Below, piece after piece: positions 1 to 7,795 of a DNA stretch of 44,849 nucleotides. The stretch is from NCBI GenBank assembly GCA_964514235.1, contig CAZEPV010000017.1:1-44849 (forward strand), read 5' to 3'. The stretch's first letter is position 1. The number at the start of each line of letters is the position of its first letter. Origin of the DNA: JAAYRQ01 sp035647235 (GTDB lineage Bacteria > Bacillota > Syntrophomonadia > Syntrophomonadales > Syntrophomonadaceae). Both the position numbers and the translations under genes were made by a program. The notes under the pieces were generated by a model, which was not told the origin of the DNA, ran no database searches, and saw only the letters and a list, made by a program, of their open reading frames with translations.

Positions 1-1317
1 GACATCCCTTTTATGCTTATCCAGCCATAAGCCAGTTTCTTTAGGATTAACCAGGTATTCTATGGCCTCTTGGGGAATATCGTTACTTTCCTGAATTGCA
101 TACAAATTTAACTTAGGTTTACTTCTGAATATCCTGCGGTTTTTACTTCTAGCTTTCATCAAAAGGGCAAAAGAGGCTAGTTGCCCAGCCCTATCATCTA
201 TATCTAAGCCATAGAGATTCTTTTCTAAGATCAAAGTAGAGATTTCCCGTTCGGAATAGCCCAGACTTAAATATATTTCATACAAAAGATCAAAGGCATA
301 AGTCAGGATATGTCCACTCCCCATAGCTGGATCTAGGATTTTTATATCTTCTGGGGACAGGTTAGGGTTTTTCAGTTCATCTAGTTGCTTTTCTACTTCA
401 GGCTCCTGTTCCGCTTCTTCCAGATAATACTTCCACTTGGCTTGCAGTTCTTCATTAGGATGGGATTCAAGCCATAACCTGCCTAGGGAGTTTTCCACCA
501 TATACTTGACTATCCACTTAGGGGTAAAAAGTTGGGTAGCTGCAGGTATGTTTTCCTTAGTAATCTTCTGGTTTTCCCTCAAGCCAGCAAACACTTCATC
601 CTTTTTCTCTGAAACGTAATATTGATAAAGCCAGCCAATTATCTCAATACCATGTTCCCCTTTTTCCGCTTCGAGTTTTTCTGCATCATCATCTACTTCT
701 ACTTTCCAATCATATTCCTCTATTTCTTCTACTAAGTTTCTAATTACAGAATCATCAGCCAGCAATTTATCCGGTAATAGCAGTTCGGTGTAATCTGCTA
801 TTTCTTCGAATACAGAAGGCATGATTTTACCTAGTTGGTTACACTGCCTGATTAATAAGTATTTATATAAATCTTCATTATCATCTTCATCTTGCAATCT
901 AAATATTATTTCCCGTTCCACTTCCAGGTCAATATTGAGGGCTTCCCGCATAATATCTGGCTCGACTCGTCCTTCCTCCATAGAGGATAGGACCCTAACC
1001 CCTGTAGGCAGATAATTGTTAATTTCCATGAATCGTAGGGCAATAAAGCGATTAAACCAGGTATAAGCAACTTCTTCAATCACCTGGCCAAAGCCTTTGC
1101 TTAGGACCTTTTCAACCAGTTTTTCTCTTTGCTGCAATTCATATTTTTTGAAGGTTTTACCCTTTTCCCTGCCTTTTACCCTAAAGCCCCCCGCAAAACT
1201 TTCTATTTCCATAATTTCATCTGCTTGTATCCCGACTTCATAAGCCTTATAAGTTATTTCCTTTATAAGTTTTTTCCTAGCTTTAACTGCAAAATTCTTA
1301 ATAGCTGTCTTATCCAC
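1..1317 (-). CDS. pglX: BREX adenine-specific DNA methyltransferase PglX (5' part; runs off the left edge)
   Basis: The first 439 codons of PglX, the N6-adenine methyltransferase that marks host DNA in BREX phage defence. The N-terminus (Met-Asp-Lys-Thr-Ala-Ile-Lys-Asn-Phe-Ala) is the typical PglX opening. The SAM-binding motif I, DPAMGSGH, is at residues 329-336; the catalytic NPPY motif would lie beyond the window. The start is GTG at 1317: an in-frame TAA lies immediately upstream, so no longer form is possible. An AGGGGGAT ribosome site precedes it, within a 27-bp repeat that also occurs at the end of brxC. PglX proteins are usually about 1,200 residues, so roughly a third is visible. It is the last visible gene of a brxA-brxB-brxC operon on the same strand. 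The family call is firm; intactness of the rest is unknown. Confidence 0.95.
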   Translation of the reverse strand, partial: MDKTAIKNFAVKARKKLIKEITYKAYEVGIQADEIMEIESFAGGFRVKGREKGKTFKKYELQQREKLVEKVLSKGFGQVIEEVAYTWFNRFIALRFMEINNYLPTGVRVLSSMEEGRVEPDIMREALNIDLEVEREIIFRLQDEDDNEDLYKYLLIRQCNQLGKIMPSVFEEIADYTELLLPDKLLADDSVIRNLVEEIEEYDWKVEVDDDAEKLEAEKGEHGIEIIGWLYQYYVSEKKDEVFAGLRENQKITKENIPAATQLFTPKWIVKYMVENSLGRLWLESHPNEELQAKWKYYLEEAEQEPEVEKQLDELKNPNLSPEDIKILDPAMGSGHILTYAFDLLYEIYLSLGYSEREISTLILEKNLYGLDIDDRAGQLASFALLMKARSKNRRIFRSKPKLNLYAIQESNDIPQEAIEYLVNPKETGLWLDKHKRDV

Positions 1318-1343
1318 TTATATCCCCCTAAATTAACCTAAGT
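1317..1343. repeat. 27-bp direct repeat, copy A (pglX side)
   Basis: Perfect 27-bp match to 2690-2716. On the minus strand it starts ACTTAGG and ends GATATAAG. This copy supplies the pglX ribosome site and the first base of its GTG start codon. The bases on either side (1316 and 1344) differ from the other copy, so the match is exactly bounded. Together the two copies bracket the Schlafen-like gene. Confidence 0.95.
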
Positions 1344-1351
1344 AAACCCAA

Positions 1352-2677
1352 TCATTTTTTATTTAATACTGCCCAGTAGCCACTTTTGCTTGGACCTACC
1401 CTTTTTATAAAGCCTTTTTTTTGCAATATGCTTGTATTTCTTTCTACAGTTCTAAGTGAAACACCCAATATCTCCGCAATTTCCCTTTGGGTAACCCTCT
1501 TGTCTTTTGAAATTTCCGCTAGTATCTTTTCCTGGTTTTTATTTAATCTTCTATCACCACCGACATTTGTACCGACATTTGTACCGACATTTGTACCGAC
1601 ATTTTCCTCCGTAAACTTAAATGTAACCCTCATATAATTAGATGAAATATCAAAAATTGATTCATCATATTTCTCTAATATTCTTTTTACACCCGAACCT
1701 AGTTGTTCGACTAATTTTAAATCTTTAAAAATACGCATAATTTCTTTATTTCTAGGTGCTGATATTCCCGATAAAAATTCTTTCCTAGTTAAAGACTGGG
1801 GGAGGCTTCCCGTTGAGGTTATCACCATTCGATCTGAAAATATTTCTACTAAAGGTGGTATTTCTTTAGAATAATCATTATGGACTATGGCATTAATTAC
1901 CGCCTCTCGTAATGCAATATTGTCCACAAGCCTTTTTTCAATTCTTTGTCTACTAGTAATTTTAGTACTTGTCTTGTTTTCTATTTCCAGCTTATTCAAA
2001 ATGCTATGAGTCGCCTTAATAATAGAACAGTATCCATATTCTTGATTTTCAATTAAATCAATTTTATCTTTACCTGAATATTTTGCTATTTTCATTGATA
2101 GGCCATTATCATCGGCAAACAAATACGCATTATAATTATAATCTCCATCATCTGTTAATAATTCCAGACTTTTAGCGAAATTATCTTTTAATATTATATC
2201 TATTTCCTCATAATAGATCTTTAACTGGGCAAAGGTTAAATCTTGCCGCGGTGATTTTATTTTATATAGGGAATTTCTAATTCTACTTGAATATAAATCA
2301 TCTATCATATCTACTGTCATAGGGTGGGTGGAATTACCTAATCTTATGAAACAACCCTTAGGTGACATACCATGCTTTTTTATATAATATGGTTTTTCTG
2401 TACCACTTGAAAGGATAATTTTAATTACTTTTTTTCCCTGTATTCCTTCAATCCCAACATCAAAGAGTCCTAATGTAGAAGGTAATATACCATCCTTAAT
2501 CCTATCTATTACTTGTAATTGGGTTTGGTCTATGTCTTTAATATCTAGGGCTTTTCCTTGATCATCTACACCAATATAGATTATGCCACCTTCCTGGTTG
2601 TTGAGAAAACCCACTACTTCTTTTTCAAATTTACTGTTCAGTTCCTTTTTAAATTCAATCCTACCGCTTTCAATCAT
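1352..2677 (-). CDS. AlbA_2/Schlafen-like protein with RecG-type ATPase-like domain and winged helix, inside the BREX operon
   Basis: A 441-residue protein. Residues 1-120 look like an AlbA_2 (Schlafen-related, putative nucleic-acid-binding) domain, with the ESGRIEFKKEL opening and a GGIIYIGVDD strand. Residues about 245-335 match the HATPase_c_4 type found in COG2865 proteins (LREAVINAIVHNDYS, then SDRMVITSTGSLP, then LVEQLGSGVKRI). Residues 359-373 are a linker of NVGT repeats, and 380-440 form a winged helix-turn-helix (QREIAEILGVSLRTVERN). Such proteins are often annotated as transcriptional regulators or RecG-like helicases, but no helicase motifs are visible. The ATG has an AAGGAG site 8 nt upstream. 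It lies between brxC and pglX, co-directional, flanked by a 27-bp direct repeat. A regulatory or accessory defence role is inference. Confidence 0.85.
   Translation of the reverse strand: MIESGRIEFKKELNSKFEKEVVGFLNNQEGGIIYIGVDDQGKALDIKDIDQTQLQVIDRIKDGILPSTLGLFDVGIEGIQGKKVIKIILSSGTEKPYYIKKHGMSPKGCFIRLGNSTHPMTVDMIDDLYSSRIRNSLYKIKSPRQDLTFAQLKIYYEEIDIILKDNFAKSLELLTDDGDYNYNAYLFADDNGLSMKIAKYSGKDKIDLIENQEYGYCSIIKATHSILNKLEIENKTSTKITSRQRIEKRLVDNIALREAVINAIVHNDYSKEIPPLVEIFSDRMVITSTGSLPQSLTRKEFLSGISAPRNKEIMRIFKDLKLVEQLGSGVKRILEKYDESIFDISSNYMRVTFKFTEENVGTNVGTNVGTNVGGDRRLNKNQEKILAEISKDKRVTQREIAEILGVSLRTVERNTSILQKKGFIKRVGPSKSGYWAVLNKK
1559..1604. repeat. 12-bp tandem repeat, about 3.8 units, coding NVGT
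   Basis: Unit ACCGACATTTGT on the plus strand, repeated at 1559, 1571 and 1583, plus ten matching bases at 1595-1604. Read on the minus strand it codes Asn-Val-Gly-Thr units in the linker of the Schlafen-like protein. Because 12 is a multiple of three, gain or loss of a unit changes linker length without a frameshift. NVGT-type linkers are familiar in this family, so the protein motif is not unique; the near-perfect DNA identity is what stands out. Confidence 0.95.
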
Positions 2678-2689
2678 AGCTACCTGCTC

Positions 2690-2716
2690 CTTATATCCCC
2701 CTAAATTAACCTAAGT
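2690..2716. repeat. 27-bp direct repeat, copy B (brxC end)
   Basis: Perfect match to 1317-1343. In this copy the repeat codes the last residues and the TAG stop of brxC, followed by GGGGGATATAAG. The final AAG joins a following GAG to make the AAGGAG ribosome site of the Schlafen-like gene. Copy A, next to pglX, is no longer joined to brxC. Confidence 0.95.
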
Positions 2717-5700
2717 GTAGTATTTTCCCGCAACTGGGCTTTTAACTTTTCCCTTAAATAGTCCAACAGTCTATCTATGTCAGCTTCATTTTCAATAGTT
2801 TTAGTATCTGGAAACATATTAGTTATACTGATATTGACAATCTCCCTGGCCACATAGATTTCCTCGCCTTCCTGATTATTTGTAATTTCTGCACTTGTAT
2901 CATCTGCTTTATTCAATTCAGCAGCCTGCTTAATTTCCTTGAATTGGCGTAATTTCAGTCGGTCTGATTCTTCCTTCATGGCGATAATTTCGTAAAAGTT
3001 TTGTGCAGCTTTAAGTCTAGTTAGAAGGTCTTGGAATTTATCCTTAAATTTATCATATAATTCAGCTTGAAAATCATATAGGGCCAATTCAGTCTCAACT
3101 TTATGCCAATCATTTTCTATAATTTCCTTGACTGGTTGGCGTTCCTGGATAAGAGCCTCTGTTAGTCTGGTGGAGAATTTATTTATCAAATTAGGGAGTT
3201 TAGGTATGTCTGGATAGGGCTTATCTGCCCCGATTATAGCCTTTATTCCCTTTATTGGCATAATCATTTCTTCATCTACTATATAGGTTTTGTTTTTTTC
3301 GTAAATATCAAGCTGTTCCACAGCCTTATCGAATTGTTCCCTCTGGTTTATAAAAAACTTTTTTAGATCGAAAACTTCATCTTCATAATCTAAAAGGTCG
3401 TCTTTAAGTTCATATAATTTGGCAAAGAAAAGGATAGACTCCTGGAGCTGAACTAGGTCACCAAAAAGCCTTTCACCCTTTTCTAGGATATTTTTTTCGG
3501 GATATACCTGGTAACTATAATTAGCCAATAAGCTCCCAATTGTTTCTAGCTCCGTATTGGCTAATCCCTTAAACCGAGCCATCAAGCCATCTTCATCCCC
3601 AGGGACAGCAGCATAATTGAAGATGTCCTTTATCAAGCTTTTGGCACTATTAATATGTTCTACTGGGGTTTTAATTCTCCTATTTATCAATAGCTGGTCA
3701 ATATGTTCCCTTTTGCTAAGATATTCTATAAGTGCTTCATCAGATGGGATCAAATATTCTCCCCTAAGTTGCATGGTTATTTCCTGGGCCTTAAAAAGCC
3801 TCAAAATTAGCCCCCTAATATCATCCAAGAGCCAGCCATATGGGGGCCTGGAATATCTGTCTAAAATGCCTTTCATGGTTATAGGGGCATGTCTTTGTAC
3901 TTCCCTATCAACATAATCAATTAACTCCCTTAGGGCTAATCTATTAGGGATGTTTTCTTCCCCAAATAAATTAATATCATCCCCAGTCTGTAATAAATCC
4001 TCCAGATTGTGGGAATCCCCTATATGTTCGGTAATATACGCTAATTTATTGTAAGTATCTTCGACTAATACTTTTAAACCCTTTTTAAGCCGCTCACTCG
4101 GTTCTTGAGACCCTATATCCACCTTTTGCATGTTAATATAGAAATCTGCTTCCCTTAGAGCCTCCTCTAGCAAGGTCCTCACGTTTTTCCCGCGGTCAAT
4201 AGCTTCCTTGGATTTCCTGGCTCTAATTTCTTCAGTGGCCGAAGTTATTGTTTCTCGACTTAAGTATCTCTGGATTTTTAGAATAGCCTCAACTTCTTCT
4301 AAAAAGATTCCTCCAGGCGGTAGGTTAATAATTAAGTTCGGTTCATTGGCGGATATTCTTTTTAATTCACTTTCCGTTAGTTCAACTCCCGCATCAAAAT
4401 AAGGGGTTATTACCCTTATTCCCATATCATGCTTTTGGCTTGAAATGTACCTATCATCTATTATGGTGTTAAAATCGAAGAGATATTTTGAATTGTAGAG
4501 CACTTTTTTATCCTTTAAAATACCGGCAAATATTTCATTTCCTACTCTTAAAATAATCTCATCTATATCAATTGCCATATTCTTTATCTCCCTATTCACA
4601 TCTTGTTCTTCATGGGTTAAGAATATGAATTGGTCACCTTCTTTTTGAATTAGAGTTTGTTGGGCTAATCTATCCAAAGATGCTTCTATCTCTTTTTTTA
4701 GTTCTAATTTATCCTCATCAATATGGGAGAGCATCAATGTGGTAATATTTTCTAGGGTTTTGGGCATTTCCTTAACCCATTTAAGCATAAATAACAGTTT
4801 AAGCACTTCTATGTCTTGGGCTAATAATCTGGTGTTTTTTTGGGCATTTTCAACTACCGTACTGATATTATGATCTAGAAAACTTTCTACTGTTTTATAA
4901 AATAAGGAAAAGGGTATTAAGACCCCTAATTCTTTCTCCATATGCTCCTTGGCCACTTCTTGGACTGCACCTAATATAGATCTTTCACCTTCGGAAAGAT
5001 GTTTGCCCGTAGCCCCAAATTGTCTGATAGTTGTAAAAACTAATTGCAACAATCTTAATTGATAGGGAATAAAAGGATATACTTTTATAAAATCATCGGG
5101 GGAGTTATAGCATTTCATTTCGGGTTCAGATTGAAATGTTATAAGATTTTTTAATATGGCTTCCTTTTCATCATAAAGAAGTTTTAAGGTATCCTGGGCC
5201 ACATCGTTTTTTTCCAGCAATCTTTTTTCTATTACCTCATCTACATTAGCACTAGATAAGTTGAGCCTAGTATTAAATCTGCCTTGTATTTTAGAAAAAT
5301 AATCACTTTCTCTGATTCTAGTTATGGTATCGAGTTCTTCTTGTGAAGTGACTATAACCCAAGCTTTTCCCCCACAATATGTACCTAAATCTTCTACAAT
5401 CGTTTGTAGACTGAGCATTAAATCACTATCTTGGCTAATGTATTGCCCCATTTCATCTACTAAAAATATTACATAGTGATCTTCCCCTTGACTTTCTATA
5501 TACTCTCGTACCTTATAGGAAAATGAATCAATACTTACCGCATAATTAGCCTCTGCTTTTTGATACCAATTGCGGGCTGCTTCAATGCTCATTTTTCTAG
5601 TATCTGCTAAAGTTTGAACAATATTGTCTTCCTCAAAATAAAAGTCCTCCCTGGCAGCCTCCCACTCCTTGCCAGATATTTCTACAAATCTCCTTTTGAA

Positions 5701-6240
5701 CTTATCATAGTCACCTTCTTTAACTAAATACCTTTCCAAATCTGCCAACCATGGCAGGGTAGCACAATAACCTTGCATTTCGTCAAATACCTTATTAAAG
5801 ACTTTTACTATAGCAGCTTTATTGGCAGTGGATTCTATATCTGCCTTTGAATCAATATTAAACAATATAACATCTGCCTTAATATTCCCAGCCGCTTTCA
5901 TATTGGCTAATACTAGGGGGTCATTTATTTTTTCATCAAAATAGTCTACGGCTTGTTTACCATCCACCCTTTTATTTTCCAGTAAATAAGATAATATTTT
6001 TAAAAAGTGCGATTTACCCGAACCGAAAAAGCCCGAAATCCAGACCCCAATTTTATCGGTACTTCTGTTAATTCCCTCTATAAAAACACCAAAAAAGGTG
6101 CTGAAATGACCTCCTAGTTCACGGGTGATTACATATTCCTCTAATTCCTGTTGCAGGTTTGCTTGATCATCTTGCCCTACAACAATAACCCCCTGAATTC
6201 TTCTGTCAATTTCCTTGGCAAACATATCCTTTATTTTCAC
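2701..6240 (-). CDS. brxC: BREX P-loop protein BrxC
   Basis: A large P-loop ATPase of 1,179 residues, close to the usual BrxC length of about 1,200. It is a core BREX component required for phage exclusion, though its exact mechanism is not settled. The Walker A motif GFFGSGKS is at residues 70-77 and a Walker B-like YVIFLVDEMGQ at 256-266. The remainder has many charged helical segments. The start is GTG at 6240 with an AAGGGGGAT ribosome site that overlaps the end of brxB; the gap to brxB is only 14 nt, so translation is probably coupled. Its stop codon lies in the 27-bp direct repeat, and before the Schlafen-like insertion it would have been about 9 nt from the pglX start. The reading frame looks intact. 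Confidence 0.96.
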   Translation of the reverse strand: MKIKDMFAKEIDRRIQGVIVVGQDDQANLQQELEEYVITRELGGHFSTFFGVFIEGINRSTDKIGVWISGFFGSGKSHFLKILSYLLENKRVDGKQAVDYFDEKINDPLVLANMKAAGNIKADVILFNIDSKADIESTANKAAIVKVFNKVFDEMQGYCATLPWLADLERYLVKEGDYDKFKRRFVEISGKEWEAAREDFYFEEDNIVQTLADTRKMSIEAARNWYQKAEANYAVSIDSFSYKVREYIESQGEDHYVIFLVDEMGQYISQDSDLMLSLQTIVEDLGTYCGGKAWVIVTSQEELDTITRIRESDYFSKIQGRFNTRLNLSSANVDEVIEKRLLEKNDVAQDTLKLLYDEKEAILKNLITFQSEPEMKCYNSPDDFIKVYPFIPYQLRLLQLVFTTIRQFGATGKHLSEGERSILGAVQEVAKEHMEKELGVLIPFSLFYKTVESFLDHNISTVVENAQKNTRLLAQDIEVLKLLFMLKWVKEMPKTLENITTLMLSHIDEDKLELKKEIEASLDRLAQQTLIQKEGDQFIFLTHEEQDVNREIKNMAIDIDEIILRVGNEIFAGILKDKKVLYNSKYLFDFNTIIDDRYISSQKHDMGIRVITPYFDAGVELTESELKRISANEPNLIINLPPGGIFLEEVEAILKIQRYLSRETITSATEEIRARKSKEAIDRGKNVRTLLEEALREADFYINMQKVDIGSQEPSERLKKGLKVLVEDTYNKLAYITEHIGDSHNLEDLLQTGDDINLFGEENIPNRLALRELIDYVDREVQRHAPITMKGILDRYSRPPYGWLLDDIRGLILRLFKAQEITMQLRGEYLIPSDEALIEYLSKREHIDQLLINRRIKTPVEHINSAKSLIKDIFNYAAVPGDEDGLMARFKGLANTELETIGSLLANYSYQVYPEKNILEKGERLFGDLVQLQESILFFAKLYELKDDLLDYEDEVFDLKKFFINQREQFDKAVEQLDIYEKNKTYIVDEEMIMPIKGIKAIIGADKPYPDIPKLPNLINKFSTRLTEALIQERQPVKEIIENDWHKVETELALYDFQAELYDKFKDKFQDLLTRLKAAQNFYEIIAMKEESDRLKLRQFKEIKQAAELNKADDTSAEITNNQEGEEIYVAREIVNISITNMFPDTKTIENEADIDRLLDYLREKLKAQLRENTTLRLI

Positions 6241-6254
6241 AGCAATTATCCCCC

Positions 6255-6836
6255 TTACCGCTCTACTAGCCTGAAGGCCCGATAATAATTATTATCCGAA
6301 ATTTCATCGAAGAGATGCAGGTCTCCATCCACATAGATACCTGGATAAAACACAATTAAAGGTAAATGGCTTAATACGGGATGTAAATTACTCAAAATAG
6401 TATGGGAACGGATAATAGGCCAAACTTTTCCTACACCAGTTAAAAAAACGATATCACTATCATCTACACCATTTTTAATATATTCCACAATTAAATCATT
6501 TTTCAGGGTAATCCTTAGGGTGCTTTTGATGGGATTGATTAAGCCTTCTGTCCCTTTCTCCCTTTCCATATCAAATACCTTTTTAAGGTAACCTTTGCTT
6601 TCGAGTATGCCTAACATTATTTCATACAAATCAAATTCCTTGATATTTATACCCCAGCTTTCCCCATTAATTTTATGCTTTAGAAAATTTATATGTCCCC
6701 GAACTACTAATTCGTCTTGGGGGGCATAATCAAAGATATGGAAGTTGATTTCATTGCCTAATCCCTGGTTTTCTTTAAGTTTATTGCTGGTTAGAATATA
6801 AAATAATTTATCCAGCCTTTCGTTAATAGTTGCCAT
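6255..6836 (-). CDS. brxB: BREX protein BrxB (DUF1788)
   Basis: A 193-residue protein of the BrxB/DUF1788 family, a conserved small component of type 1 BREX with no settled biochemical role. Supporting signs are family length, the opening INERLDKLFYIL, the central VGKVWPIIRSH and the LPLIVFYPG segment. The ATG follows the brxA stop codon directly (6837/6836), and the GGGGGG ribosome site lies inside the last brxA codons, so the two are almost certainly translationally coupled. No signal peptide or membrane segment is seen. The identification rests on size, conserved segments and position between brxA and brxC. Confidence 0.93.
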   Translation of the reverse strand: MATINERLDKLFYILTSNKLKENQGLGNEINFHIFDYAPQDELVVRGHINFLKHKINGESWGINIKEFDLYEIMLGILESKGYLKKVFDMEREKGTEGLINPIKSTLRITLKNDLIVEYIKNGVDDSDIVFLTGVGKVWPIIRSHTILSNLHPVLSHLPLIVFYPGIYVDGDLHLFDEISDNNYYRAFRLVER

Positions 6837-7433
6837 TTATAGCCCCCCTAACATAGCCCGTAGGTATATGTCCTCACCTTTATCATGCAGATAATATATT
6901 ATTTCATCTTCTATCAAAGGTTTTATTATTTCGATACCTTTCTTGCTTTTTTTGGCCAAACCAGCTTCGATTAAAATTCTTTTGTAAACCTGTTTCAATT
7001 TGTATAAAGTGTAATCCTGCCATTTAGCTATCCTTTCGCTTTGTTCCGCTTTTCTCTGGAAAAACATATCAAAATCCCTATCCAGAATTATAAAATTCCC
7101 CATTAGATAGTTCTCTTGGTAAACTTCTAGCATAAATTCTAGAAACAACCTATCCGTCTTTAAAATAGTGTATAGAGCCATCTGTTTACTGGTTTCCAAT
7201 CGTTTTGATATTAATTTGCTAAGTAATTTTTCATCTAAAACTGCTAATCTTTCTGAAATAGTTGCAGCAATTTCTTTAATTCTATTTTCAGTATTGAGCA
7301 AATAGATATTTTCTCTTAAGGCTTTCTCATTAATTTCATCTAGACTAATCCCCTTAGCATAGAGGTCAGCTGCCTTTTTTAATTCTAGGAAAAGAAAAGA
7401 TCTAGTCTTAATTGTTGAGCTATATCCTTCCAT
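6837..7433 (-). CDS. brxA: BREX protein BrxA (DUF1819)
   Basis: A 198-residue protein of the DUF1819 family, the first gene of type 1 BREX operons; family members are helical and have been reported to bind DNA. Here the N-terminal region reads TRSFLFLELKKAADLYAKG, followed by mostly helical sequence and a C-terminal winged-helix-like part (residues about 145-198). The ATG at 7433 is the earliest start possible, since an in-frame TAA lies four codons upstream. The best ribosome site, AAAGGA, is about 14 nt away, which is long. An ATG-TAA start-stop pair lies between them. A promoter candidate is at 7464-7492. Confidence 0.92.
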   Translation of the reverse strand: MEGYSSTIKTRSFLFLELKKAADLYAKGISLDEINEKALRENIYLLNTENRIKEIAATISERLAVLDEKLLSKLISKRLETSKQMALYTILKTDRLFLEFMLEVYQENYLMGNFIILDRDFDMFFQRKAEQSERIAKWQDYTLYKLKQVYKRILIEAGLAKKSKKGIEIIKPLIEDEIIYYLHDKGEDIYLRAMLGGL

Positions 7434-7463
7434 TACTTGGCATTACATCCTTTCCTCGTGGCC

Positions 7464-7492
7464 ATTTTACATATGAAATATATATACTACAA
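7464..7492 (-). promoter_or_regulatory. Candidate sigma-A promoter of the BREX operon
   Basis: On the minus strand TTGTAG (7487-7492), a 17-bp spacer and TAAAAT (7464-7469). Transcription would begin near 7457, giving a very short leader that starts just before the AAAGGA site of brxA. The match to consensus is moderate. Confidence 0.5.
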
Positions 7493-7533
7493 GAATTATT
7501 TAAATACCTTCTAACTTAATTAATAAAAGAAAC

Positions 7534-7564
7534 AAAAAAGCCAGCTCAATATAATGAGAGGGCT
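7534..7564 (-). terminator. Terminator-like hairpin upstream of the BREX promoter (minus strand)
   Basis: Read on the minus strand: AGCC-CT-CTCA, loop TTATAT, TGAG-CT-GGCT, then six T. The stem has a 2x2 internal mismatch. No minus-strand gene lies directly upstream, so it may insulate the BREX operon from read-through of the ribosomal cluster, which would arrive antisense to the MFS gene. Confidence 0.6.
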
Positions 7565-7671
7565 TGTGTAGGTAATTATGTTGTCTTTTGAACTAGCAAC
7601 CTGCTTTTCTACTTTTACCTAAGTCCAGGAAGAATATAAAACTATTGATATTAAATAAAAAATATGATAAA

Positions 7672-7701
7672 TTTACACGTTAAGTAAAGGGATACTATAA
7701 T
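7672..7701 (+). promoter_or_regulatory. Sigma-A promoter of the MFS transporter gene
   Basis: TTTACA (7672-7677), an 18-bp spacer and a perfect TATAAT (7696-7701). The start would fall near 7708, leaving a leader of about 85 nt. That leader contains TTTGGG and CCCAAA arms about 16 nt apart, a possible operator or RNA hairpin. Confidence 0.65.
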
Positions 7702-7795
7702 TTATTTTTGGGTATTTTCCAGGATTATCCCAAATAGTTTAAAGACTGGACTAATATCTGACATTTGAAGGGAAGTAATTTAAATTAAGAAGAAG

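Larger units (their letters stand above)
7434..7795. other. Divergent intergenic region between brxA and the MFS gene (362 bp, no gene)
   Basis: This is the only stretch of more than 300 bases without a gene. It holds a likely minus-strand promoter for brxA (7464-7492), a minus-strand terminator-like hairpin (7534-7564), a plus-strand promoter for the MFS gene (7672-7701) and an inverted repeat TTTGGG/CCCAAA around 7707-7735 in the MFS leader. It is very AT-rich. I see no small ORF with a convincing ribosome site and no tRNA. Confidence 0.7.

Noticed and set aside
1559..1604. Tandem repeat considered as a CRISPR array
   Set aside because: The unit is 12 bp with no spacers and it codes a continuous protein linker.
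1317..2716. 27-bp repeats considered as integrase attachment sites or insertion-sequence target duplications
   Set aside because: No integrase or transposase and no terminal inverted repeats are in the insert, and 27 bp is long for a transposon duplication. Reported as a direct repeat of unknown origin.
7434..7795. Small gene or tRNA in the brxA-MFS gap
   Set aside because: No frame with a ribosome site and no cloverleaf was seen; only promoters and hairpins.
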